Shown here: piece by piece, positions 1-7,011 of the stretch | Numbering within the stretch: the stretch's first letter is position 1 | How the letters are laid out: each line of letters begins with the position of its first letter | Origin: Paenibacillus_F chitinolyticus_A | GTDB lineage: Bacteria > Bacillota > Bacilli > Paenibacillales > NBRC-103111 | DNA length: 64,000 nucleotides | NCBI RefSeq assembly: GCF_045038035.1 | Contig: NZ_CP173427.1 | Coordinates: 3,782,001 to 3,846,000 of the forward strand | Direction: 5' to 3' | Position numbers and translations under genes: made by a program | The notes under the pieces: model-generated | Told to the model about the DNA's origin: nothing | Database searches by the model: none | The model's input: only the letters and a program-made list of their open reading frames with translations

Positions 1-163
1 TCTCATCGTTATTCCTCTTTTCTTCCCTGTTCGGCATCCCCGGCCGCTTTCTTTCCTCACGGTTTTGCGCGGTTTTACTTGGCCCGGTATTGCTTGGCCG
101 TTTTCCCGAACGGGAGTTCCGAACAGCGCGGGGCTTTTCTTTTAATTAATTTACTATACCAAT

Positions 164-182
164 TATGACAAGGGTTGTCATA
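164..182. promoter_or_regulatory. Perfect 19-bp dyad, candidate operator for the SDR gene
   Basis: The sequence TATGACAAGGGTTGTCATA has two perfect 8-bp arms around GGG. It lies about 105 bp upstream of the SDR start in AT-rich DNA. Perfect dyads of this size are typical of dimeric repressor sites (TetR, MarR or GntR type). No regulator gene is adjacent inside the window; one could lie to the left, beyond position 1. Positions 1-163 hold no gene that I can recognise. No convincing -35/-10 pair is seen near the dyad, so the promoter is not placed. Confidence 0.5.
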
Positions 183-286
183 TATCCCCTCTTATACTGG
201 GTACAGGATGCGGGCGGCTAATCGATCCGCTGCCTGCATAGACACAGCAATGCGCTGGTATTTGAGACACAAAAGGAGAGATCGCG

Positions 287-1183
287 ATGAAATCGAAATC
301 ACTGGAAGGTACGATCGCCGTAGTGGCAGGAGCGACGCGCGGCGTCGGACGAGGCATTGCAGCCATGCTCGGGGAGGCGGGAGCGACCGTGTACTGCACG
401 GGCCGCAGTGTCCGGGGAAACCTCTCCAACATGGGCCGCAGCGAAACGATTGAGGAAACGGCGGAGCTTGTGACCGCTAAAGGAGGGCGGGGAATCGCCG
501 TCCGCACGGATCACACGGCAGAAGAAGAGGTGAAGGCGCTCTTCGAGCAGGTAAAAATGGAGCAGAACGGCAGGCTTGACCTCCTAGTGAACGATGTGTG
601 GGGCGGAGACCCTTTGACCGAGTGGGGGAAAACGTTCTGGGAGCATTCATTGCGGGACGGACTTCTCATTCAGGAGCGTGCGGTTCATTCGCATATGCTC
701 ACCAGCTATTACGGAGCCCCTTTGCTGGCGTCCCGCAAGCAGGGCATGATTCTCGAAATCACCGACGGTTTCGATTACCGCTACCGGGGGAACCTGTATT
801 ACAGTCTGGCCAAAATTTCCGCCATTCATCTGGCGGAGGCGATGGCCGCGGATCTGCGGCCGCACGGAGTAACGGCCGCAGCCGTCACACCGGGTTTTCT
901 CCGCTCGGAAGCGATGCTGGATCATTTCGGCGTAAAGGAAGAAAACTGGAGAGACGCCATCGCGCAGGAGCCTCATTACAGCGAGTCCGAAACGCCGTTC
1001 TACATCGGACGGGGAATTGCCGCGCTCGCGGCCGATCCGGACAAATTCGCGAAGTCGGGCAAGGTGCTGACGAGCTGGGGTTTGTCCGACGAGTACGGCT
1101 TCAGCGATGTCGACGGCAGAAGACCCCATTGGGGCCGGCATGCGGCGGAGCACGGCTTATACGACGAGCGACAGGACGCTTAA
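287..1183 (+). CDS. SDR family NAD(P)-dependent oxidoreductase
   Basis: A 298-residue short-chain dehydrogenase/reductase with a Rossmann fold, probably cytosolic. The cofactor motif G15-ATR-G19-V-G21 and the catalytic pair Tyr172/Lys176 (YSLAK) are present. The usual catalytic Ser about 13 residues before the Tyr appears to be Thr159. The NAG-type motif is altered to V-N102-D-V. At 298 residues it is longer than the classical ~250-residue SDR, with an extended C-terminus, as in DHRS1-like members. The ATG at 287 follows AAAGGAG at good spacing. It is a single gene, convergent with cysK, and sits behind the 164-182 dyad. The substrate cannot be told from sequence. Confidence 0.85.
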   Translation: MKSKSLEGTIAVVAGATRGVGRGIAAMLGEAGATVYCTGRSVRGNLSNMGRSETIEETAELVTAKGGRGIAVRTDHTAEEEVKALFEQVKMEQNGRLDLLVNDVWGGDPLTEWGKTFWEHSLRDGLLIQERAVHSHMLTSYYGAPLLASRKQGMILEITDGFDYRYRGNLYYSLAKISAIHLAEAMAADLRPHGVTAAAVTPGFLRSEAMLDHFGVKEENWRDAIAQEPHYSESETPFYIGRGIAALAADPDKFAKSGKVLTSWGLSDEYGFSDVDGRRPHWGRHAAEHGLYDERQDA

Positions 1184-1193
1184 GACGCCAAAT

Positions 1194-1222
1194 AAGGCAG
1201 CCACGATTCAGGTGGCTGCCTT
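1194..1222. terminator. Hairpin between convergent SDR and cysK genes
   Basis: Two perfect 11-nt arms, AAGGCAGCCAC and GTGGCTGCCTT, enclose a 7-nt loop just after the SDR stop and before the cysK stop on the other strand. The U-tracts on both sides are weak, so this is likely a shared, moderately efficient bidirectional terminator. Confidence 0.6.
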
Positions 1223-1257
1223 AAAGTGCTTTATGCGGTTTGAGAGAGGTTCCCGCG

Positions 1258-2193
1258 CTACTCTTCCTGGAACAAATCGGTAGACAGGTAGCGTTCCCCG
1301 GTATCGGGCAGCAGGACGACAATCGTCTTGCCCTTGTTCTCGGGACGCTCCGCCAGCACGGAAGCCGCATGAACGGCCGCTCCGGAAGAAATTCCGACGA
1401 GAAGACCTTCGTTTCTCGCAAGCAGACGGGACGCCGCAAGTGCTTCCTCGTTTTTCACGGTCAGAATCTCGTCAACTACGGAGGAATCGAAATTCCCCGG
1501 CACGAAGCCCGCGCCGATTCCCTGGATTTTGTGCATGCCTCTTTTCCCTCCGGACAGGACAGGCGAATCCGCCGGCTCCACGGCGACGATGTTCACCGCG
1601 GGATTTTTCGCTTTCAGCGCCTGCCCGACCCCGGAAACCGTTCCGCCCGTACCGACTCCGGCGACAAAAATATCGACGGCCCCGTCCGTATCCCGCCAGA
1701 TTTCTTCGGCGGTCGTCCGGCGGTGTACGTCCGGATTCGCCGGATTCTCGAACTGCTGAGGAACGAAAGCGCCCGGCAGTTCGGCCGCAAGCTCCTCCGC
1801 CTTGCGGATCGCGCCCGACATCCCCTCTTCCGCCGGTGTCAGAACAAGCTCCGCGCCAAGCGCCGCAAGCAGTTTCCTGCGCTCGATACTGAAGCTCTCC
1901 GGCAGTGTGATGATGAGCTTGTAGCCAAGGGCCGCGGCCGCGAAAGCAAGGCCGACGCCCGTATTGCCGCTCGTCGGCTCGATAATGACGGAATCCGGCC
2001 GGAGCAGCCCTTTCTCTTCCGCGTCTTTGATCATCGCGTATCCGATACGGTCCTTTACGCTGCCCGCCGGATTAAAATACTCCAGCTTGGCCAGCAGCCG
2101 CGCCTCAACCTGCTGTTTTTTGCCGTAATTCACCAACTCCAGCAGCGGTGTGTTGCCGATCAACTGCGTCAAATTCGTTGCAATGTTTGCCAT
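1258..2193 (-). CDS. cysK: Cysteine synthase A (O-acetylserine sulfhydrylase)
   Basis: A 311-residue PLP enzyme that makes L-cysteine from O-acetylserine and sulfide in the cytosol. The PLP lysine is K47 in the motif PAGSVKDRI. The substrate-binding loop TSGNTG lies at about 74-79, and the glycine-rich phosphate loop GTGGT is also present. Length and order match bacterial CysK throughout. The ATG is preceded by GGGGGAT. It is monocistronic, with about 100 bp separating it from the upstream ankyrin gene. I see no T-box or other leader riboswitch in that short gap. Confidence 0.95.
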   Translation of the reverse strand: MANIATNLTQLIGNTPLLELVNYGKKQQVEARLLAKLEYFNPAGSVKDRIGYAMIKDAEEKGLLRPDSVIIEPTSGNTGVGLAFAAAALGYKLIITLPESFSIERRKLLAALGAELVLTPAEEGMSGAIRKAEELAAELPGAFVPQQFENPANPDVHRRTTAEEIWRDTDGAVDIFVAGVGTGGTVSGVGQALKAKNPAVNIVAVEPADSPVLSGGKRGMHKIQGIGAGFVPGNFDSSVVDEILTVKNEEALAASRLLARNEGLLVGISSGAAVHAASVLAERPENKGKTIVVLLPDTGERYLSTDLFQEE

Positions 2194-2297
2194 GTATCTA
2201 TCCCCCGTTTGAGATGCTTTATCCCTATCATGTTAGTCGGTTATCATTCTACGATACCACCAACGGGGGAAGATGACAAACGGGCGCAGCCCGCCTA

Positions 2298-3071
2298 TTA
2301 CCGGCCTCCGGCCGCTTCCAGCATCTCGGCGATTGCCGTGAAATTCCGGGAGACGGCGTGCCGGTAAGCCGTAACACCGTCCCCGTCCGGCAGATGGACA
2401 TCCGCCCCGTGATCCAGCAGCAGACGGATAATCGTCCGGTGAACTTCTCCTCCGTCACCGAGAATGACGGCTTCCAGGAGCGCCGTCCAGCCCAGGCGGT
2501 TCACATGATTTACGTCCACTTGGGTCCGGGTGAGCAGCTCCCGCACAATATCCGTATGCCCCCGTTCCGAAGCGGGAATGAGCGCCGTCCCCCCGTACCG
2601 GTTGGTGAGGGCGGGATCGGCACCGGCGGATATGGCCAGCCGCAGCAGCTCCATATCCCCTTCGGCGCCGGCATACAAGAACAGGTTATCCGAGCGGTCA
2701 TTACGAATATTCACATCCGCCCCTGCTTCGAGCAGAACGCGGACGGCTTCCGGGCGCCGGTTGATCGCGGCCGCCATGACCGGAGTATTCCCATGGCTGT
2801 CCCGCGCATTCACATCGGCCCCTTCCCCGATCAGCGTCCGGACCTTCTCCGCGTCGCCTTTCGCAGCCGCCTCCAGCAGCTGCGTGTTTTTTTCACCGGG
2901 CATTTCCATTTCTCCCATCCCCTCCGTTTCTAGTCCTTGCGATTCTTGATAAACCGGTGTTTGCGCCTTTCCCGGGTCCGGGCTTCCGGCAGTCCGGCAT
3001 CCGGCCAGCGCCGCGGAGATCAGGACCGGGACGATCAGAACCGGGATGAAGCTATTGACCCGTTTGAGCAT
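2298..3071 (-). CDS. Ankyrin-repeat lipoprotein
   Basis: 257 residues. A hydrophobic signal peptide ends in a lipobox (SAALAGC), so the mature protein should be lipid-anchored outside the membrane. About five ankyrin repeats follow from about residue 60 to the end, with signatures such as DSHGNTPVMAAA and NRYGGTALIPASERGHTDIV. Ankyrin repeats mediate protein-protein contacts; the partner is unknown. The ATG follows AAGGAGG. It lies between a terminator (3101-3124) and cysK on the same strand. No terminator is obvious between it and cysK, so read-through is possible. Confidence 0.85.
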   Translation of the reverse strand: MLKRVNSFIPVLIVPVLISAALAGCRTAGSPDPGKAQTPVYQESQGLETEGMGEMEMPGEKNTQLLEAAAKGDAEKVRTLIGEGADVNARDSHGNTPVMAAAINRRPEAVRVLLEAGADVNIRNDRSDNLFLYAGAEGDMELLRLAISAGADPALTNRYGGTALIPASERGHTDIVRELLTRTQVDVNHVNRLGWTALLEAVILGDGGEVHRTIIRLLLDHGADVHLPDGDGVTAYRHAVSRNFTAIAEMLEAAGGR

Positions 3072-3100
3072 CGGCAGCCGCCTCCTTAAACTCTATAGGC

Positions 3101-3124
3101 AAAAGACCTCCGCAGAGGTCTTTT
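3101..3124. terminator. Rho-independent terminator after the secreted Ig-like gene
   Basis: AAAAGACCTC, a CGCA loop and GAGGTCTTTT form a perfect 10-bp stem with A/T runs on both sides. It lies 13 nt past the stop of the 3137-4444 gene on the minus strand. Confidence 0.85.
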
Positions 3125-3136
3125 CGAAGCTTACGT

Positions 3137-4444
3137 TTAGCTGCTTTTCAAAGCATCGGTATTCAAACTGATCTTGCCCTGCTGGGTTGCCCACGCGCCG
3201 GACGCCGTGACAGTGTAAGACTTGCCGGGGCTCAGCTTCGCGCCCGCTGCCAGCTCGAACGTGCCGACCGCTCCTTTGCGGCTCGTCACCTTGTAGACGG
3301 CCGTCAGCTTCCTGCCGTCCTCGTCCGTCAGCTCTACGCTGCGGCCGGAGAACAGCTCGTCACGCGGGTCGGCCGCAAGCGTAATGTCGACGGCGGCACC
3401 GCTGACGGCTTTGGCGGACGCGATCACGAGCGGCGCCGCGGCGCGGGCGGTGAAAGACGCTTCCGTAACGGTCGCCCAGTCGGCCGTAACGGTGTATTTT
3501 ACGCCGGGAGTCAGCGTCTGTCCGGCCGGAAGGCGGAACTTCGGCGCCTGTCTGTCGTCCGTGGCCTGCGTATACGGAACATATGCGGCGCGGATCGGCT
3601 GTCCGCCCTCCGGCGTGAGGGTAACGGACATATCGCGGAGAGAGGAAATGATGTCGTACGATTTTCCGCCGCTTGCGTTGCGGTCGTTCAGGTACATTTC
3701 CAGTCCGCCGCGCGTACCGAAGTACGACTCAACCACATACCCGTAATCGACGACTCCGTCCTTGCGCAGCGATTCCAGCTCGAACGTGTCTGCCGTTACC
3801 TGGCGTGCCGCAGCCAGTTTTACCGTATGGGCGGTGCCCGTAAACTTGCCCGCGGCTTTGCCTTTGTACGTCAGGCTGTAAGTTTTGCCCGGCTGCTGAA
3901 CGGTGACGGGAACGACATACGTGGAGCGGGCCCCGTTCTTAAGCTGCGGAACGTTACGGATCGTCATCCCGTTGTCGAATTGAAAATTCGCTTTCGCTTT
4001 GTCCAAATTCACGTCGGCCGCCGTCAAGGGGGAGTCAAACGTGATTTCAAGCGTTGCGGCAGACAGCACCTTGATGTCCGTCACGGCCGCGTGCTCCGAA
4101 GGAATATGGGCAATCGCCTGAAATCCGAGACGCGCCGCCTCCCCGCTGCGGACACGCGCATCGGGCTCGTAGTCTGTCAGCCACTGCTGAATGACCAGCG
4201 GTTTCTTCTCTGTGAGCTGGGCGATCCGGCTGACGAGCTCCTGCTGGGTCAGCATCAGTCTTCCGCGGTCCGAAACGTGCCCCGCAGCGAAACCGTTACC
4301 GTTCATCCCCGGCGCAAGGTTCGTGATCCGCGAATCGACCGGAGACTTGGCGGATTGAGCGGCAGCGGGAGCGGCATTCAAGGGAAGCAGTACCGAAGCG
4401 GTTACAGCCGAAACCGTCAGCAGTTGAAGCAAAGTTTTTTTCAT
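3137..4444 (-). CDS. Secreted Ig-like-fold protein, probable target of the adjacent two-component system
   Basis: A 435-residue exported protein of unknown function. It has a Sec signal peptide (about 1-29, ending near APAAA), a short helical region, then a series of beta-rich modules of about 90 residues that repeat phrases such as LTPGVKYTVTA, LSPGKSYTVTA and QPGKTYSLTY. These resemble bacterial Ig-like modules of S-layer and surface proteins. I see no SLH, LPXTG or catalytic motif. The ATG follows ACAGGAGGAAC. It lies immediately downstream of the response-regulator gene, behind four 11-bp-phased repeats and an 11-bp dyad. This suggests, but does not prove, direct control by that regulator. 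Confidence 0.7.
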   Translation of the reverse strand: MKKTLLQLLTVSAVTASVLLPLNAAPAAAQSAKSPVDSRITNLAPGMNGNGFAAGHVSDRGRLMLTQQELVSRIAQLTEKKPLVIQQWLTDYEPDARVRSGEAARLGFQAIAHIPSEHAAVTDIKVLSAATLEITFDSPLTAADVNLDKAKANFQFDNGMTIRNVPQLKNGARSTYVVPVTVQQPGKTYSLTYKGKAAGKFTGTAHTVKLAAARQVTADTFELESLRKDGVVDYGYVVESYFGTRGGLEMYLNDRNASGGKSYDIISSLRDMSVTLTPEGGQPIRAAYVPYTQATDDRQAPKFRLPAGQTLTPGVKYTVTADWATVTEASFTARAAAPLVIASAKAVSGAAVDITLAADPRDELFSGRSVELTDEDGRKLTAVYKVTSRKGAVGTFELAAGAKLSPGKSYTVTASGAWATQQGKISLNTDALKSS

Positions 4445-4455
4445 AAAAGTTCCTC

Positions 4456-4494
4456 CTGTAGGATGAGTGATAAGTTCTTGATTTCATCCTACAG
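4456..4494. promoter_or_regulatory. 11-bp perfect inverted repeat abutting the ribosome-binding site
   Basis: CTGTAGGATGA (4456-4466) and TCATCCTACAG (4484-4494) are perfect inverted copies separated by 17 nt. The proximal arm overlaps the first bases of the AGGAGG ribosome-binding site of the secreted-protein gene. If transcribed, this would form a stable 5' hairpin next to the SD. Alternatively it is a DNA operator: the octamer TCCTACAG occurs again at 6770-6777, upstream of the histidine-kinase gene. Confidence 0.6.
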
Positions 4495-4496
4495 AA

Positions 4497-4540
4497 CGAA
4501 ACTAAACGGCCCGGAAACAAATTCGAAACTTTTTCTAAAC
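4497..4540. promoter_or_regulatory. Four 11-bp-phased hexamers, candidate OmpR-family regulator site
   Basis: On the plus strand CTAAAC (4502), GGAAAC (4513), CGAAAC (4524) and CTAAAC (4535) start exactly 11 bp apart. A fifth, out-of-phase copy CGAAAC lies at 4497. Direct half-sites once per helical turn are the usual binding arrangement of OmpR/PhoB-type regulators. The array sits between the response-regulator stop (4552) and the start of the secreted-protein gene (4444), where an activator would bind. Confidence 0.6.
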
Positions 4541-4551
4541 AGCTTTTCCCG

Positions 4552-5241
4552 TCAGCCCGAAAACCGGTACCCGACTCCCCAAATCGTTTCGATATATTCC
4601 GGCGCGGAAGGGTCCGCCTCTATTTTCTCGCGGATACGCCGCACATGCACAGTTACCGTCGCGATGTCCCCCATCGAATCCATGCCCCATATTTTTTCGA
4701 AAATTTCCTCCTTGCGGAAAACCCGGTTGGGGTGCCGGGCGAGAAACAGCAGGAGATCGAACTCCCTCGCGGGAAGCGGCACTTCCTTCCCCCGGATGTA
4801 GACCCGGCGGGATTCCGGTTCAATGGCCAGCTCACGGATGCGGATTTCTCCCGGCGCCGTCTCCTTCAGCCCGACCAGCCGTTCATAACGCGTTAAGTGC
4901 GCCTTCACGCGCGCAACCAGCTCGCCCGGACTGAACGGCTTCGTCATGTAATCGTCGGCGCCCATGCCCAGTCCGCGTATTTTATCGAACTCCTCTTTCC
5001 GGGCGGATACGATGAGAATGGGAACTTCCATGGCCGTACGGATTTGACGGCATACTTCGAAGCCGTCTTTTCCGGGAAGCATCAGATCCAGGACGATCAG
5101 ATCGAAGCCTTCCGTAAGCGCCTTGCGCAGCCCGTCGTCCCCCCGGGTTGAAATCTCGACCTGAAATCCGTGCAAATTCAAATAATCCCGGTGCAATTGG
5201 GCGATCGTCGCCTCGTCTTCAATGATCAGAATTTTTTTCAT
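4552..5241 (-). CDS. OmpR/PhoB-family response regulator
   Basis: 229 residues. The N-terminal receiver domain has acidic residues E8/D9, phosphoacceptor D52 (VLDLMLPG), switch residue S79 and K101 (KPF). The C-terminal winged helix (about 130-229) ends in the typical VTVHVRRIREKIE...GVGYRF pattern. It should be phosphorylated by the kinase encoded just upstream, whose 3' end overlaps this gene by 23 nt, indicating translational coupling. It is a cytosolic transcription factor. The 11-bp-phased repeats directly downstream are its most likely target. Confidence 0.93.
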   Translation of the reverse strand: MKKILIIEDEATIAQLHRDYLNLHGFQVEISTRGDDGLRKALTEGFDLIVLDLMLPGKDGFEVCRQIRTAMEVPILIVSARKEEFDKIRGLGMGADDYMTKPFSPGELVARVKAHLTRYERLVGLKETAPGEIRIRELAIEPESRRVYIRGKEVPLPAREFDLLLFLARHPNRVFRKEEIFEKIWGMDSMGDIATVTVHVRRIREKIEADPSAPEYIETIWGVGYRFSG

Positions 5242-6730
5242 CGGTGTGACTTCCTTTCAGCAGCGGGAGCCGGATTACAATGCGCGTTCCTGTCTGCGGA
5301 TGCCGCGCAGACGCGCCGTCCGAGGCATTCTCCGCGCGGATGCTTCCCCCGTGGTTGTCGACAATCTGTTTGGCGATGGCGAGTCCCAGCCCCTGGCCGC
5401 CCGTCTCCCGGTTGCGGGACGTCTCGGCCCGGTAAAACCGGTCAAATACATGAGGCAGTGCCGCAGGATCGATCCCGGGACCGGTGTCGGTTATTTCAAG
5501 CACGGCTGCCGCCCCGTCCCGCCGGAGATCGAAAGCGATCGTTTTTGGGGGCCGCTCCATAAACTTGAGGCTGTTTCCGACTACGTTGTTCACGACCCTC
5601 TTCATGTGCATGGGGTCTATCCGTACGTGCAAAGGACCCGGAGAATGCCCGCCGGTTTCCAGTCCGACGCCCTCTTTTTCCAGCTCGAAACGCAGTTCAT
5701 ACACCACGTCCGCGACAAAACGCGTCAGATCCACTTCCTGCAGGACAAACGGAACTTTATTGAGATCCAGCCGGGAATATAGAAACAGCTCCTCTATGAG
5801 ATGATCCATCTCCTCCGCTTTGCTGTAAATGATATCCACGTAACTTTCCAGTTTGTCGGGCGTATCCGCCACCCCGTCCCGGATTCCTTCCACATAGCCG
5901 CGTATGGCGGACAAGGGTGTTTTCAAATCGTGCGAGATGTTGGCGATAAGCTCCTTACGGTTGCTTTCGTACTGCTTCTGAAGCTCCTCGGATTCCTGAA
6001 GCTTCCCCCTCATTTCCTCGAAAGCTGCTGAAACCTGCCCGATTTCGTCGTCACCCGGTTGAATCCGGAACCGCAAGTCTCCCCGCTGGATACGCGCCGC
6101 CGCAGCGCGCAGCAGGTTGAGCGGCCGGATCATCCGCCTGGTGAGGAACAGATAGATGTAGATGTTCGAGCCGACGAGCAGCAGAAACAAAACCGACACG
6201 AACAAAGGCAGCAGCTTGCTCATCAGAACGGCGAACGGGCTGACCTCCCGGAACACGAACAGCCTTCCCTGTTCGCCATCCGCAAACCGGAAGTCGTATT
6301 TGGCGTAGCCGAAAAAGTTTTTCCCCGTCTGCAAAGTGCTTCTCATGTGCACGTTTTCCGCTTCGTACGGAGGCAGGACGGCTTCGGGTTGGTTTTCCGC
6401 CAGAGCCGGTGAAATAAACGCGCTGCCGGACCCTTTGCGGATCAGAAGGGAGGCCTTGGCGACCTTCAGCTGAAAATCGTATTCTTTGTAGATGTCCGGT
6501 ACAAGCAGTTCCTCCGGCTTCGTTTTGGCAAGATGCTTTAGATCGAGAAAAAGCGTCTCCTGTTCGGGCGTAAGCGGCTTCAACCGGAGATGGACGTTGT
6601 AAAAAGAAGATATGCCCCTCACATCGCCCGTTACGGCTGTCGTTACGATAAAAGCGGCCGCCGTGAAAAGCAGCACCGTGGCGACGAGCAGCAATGTGAA
6701 AGATGCAAGCAGGCGGGCACGGATGGACAT
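5219..6730 (-). CDS. Sensor histidine kinase (membrane-bound, HAMP)
   Basis: 503 residues. TM1 (about 9-31) and TM2 (about 172-196) flank an extracytoplasmic sensor domain of about 140 residues. HAMP follows (about 197-250), then HisKA with phosphoacceptor His267 (ISHDLKTPLS) and a HATPase_c domain (VVGNSLKF N-box, DTGPGI, GQGLGLAI). The ATG follows CTGGAGG. It is the first gene of the kinase-regulator pair and overlaps the regulator start. The sensor domain is not one I recognise, so the stimulus is unknown; the neighbouring secreted Ig-like protein hints at envelope sensing. Confidence 0.93.
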   Translation of the reverse strand: MSIRARLLASFTLLLVATVLLFTAAAFIVTTAVTGDVRGISSFYNVHLRLKPLTPEQETLFLDLKHLAKTKPEELLVPDIYKEYDFQLKVAKASLLIRKGSGSAFISPALAENQPEAVLPPYEAENVHMRSTLQTGKNFFGYAKYDFRFADGEQGRLFVFREVSPFAVLMSKLLPLFVSVLFLLLVGSNIYIYLFLTRRMIRPLNLLRAAAARIQRGDLRFRIQPGDDEIGQVSAAFEEMRGKLQESEELQKQYESNRKELIANISHDLKTPLSAIRGYVEGIRDGVADTPDKLESYVDIIYSKAEEMDHLIEELFLYSRLDLNKVPFVLQEVDLTRFVADVVYELRFELEKEGVGLETGGHSPGPLHVRIDPMHMKRVVNNVVGNSLKFMERPPKTIAFDLRRDGAAAVLEITDTGPGIDPAALPHVFDRFYRAETSRNRETGGQGLGLAIAKQIVDNHGGSIRAENASDGASARHPQTGTRIVIRLPLLKGSHTDEKNSDH

Positions 6731-6839
6731 GATTGTTTTTGCCTCCAGATGATTTAAATCGTGAAGATTTCCTACAGTCTACCAAGGAAATTTGCAGGGA
6801 TCAAAATAAAATTTCTGTTCCAAGAGATCAAGCTCTTCT

Positions 6840-6848
6840 TGATATAAT
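6840..6848 (+). promoter_or_regulatory. Extended -10 promoter within a palindromic CTTGAT/ATCAAG cluster
   Basis: TGATATAAT is a perfect extended -10 element reading towards the MHYT kinase gene. It is embedded in the 15-bp palindrome CTTGATATAATCAAG (6838-6852), with further ATCAAG/TTGAT half-sites on both sides (about 6826-6863). No good -35 is seen. A repressor bound at the palindrome would cover the -10. A start here would give a leader of about 155 nt. Confidence 0.45.
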
Positions 6849-7011
6849 CAAGTTTCTTTTGATGAAAACGGTTTATTTTCTCGTAAAATTACTAGTTTTA
6901 TGCTTTTTTATGTAATGATTAGTCGAAAAATAAGCGATTTCAAGTAGACTTCTCCCCCTTTCATCCTTTACTATGGGAGGTACAGGAATATTAGTTATAG
7001 GAGACATGCGA

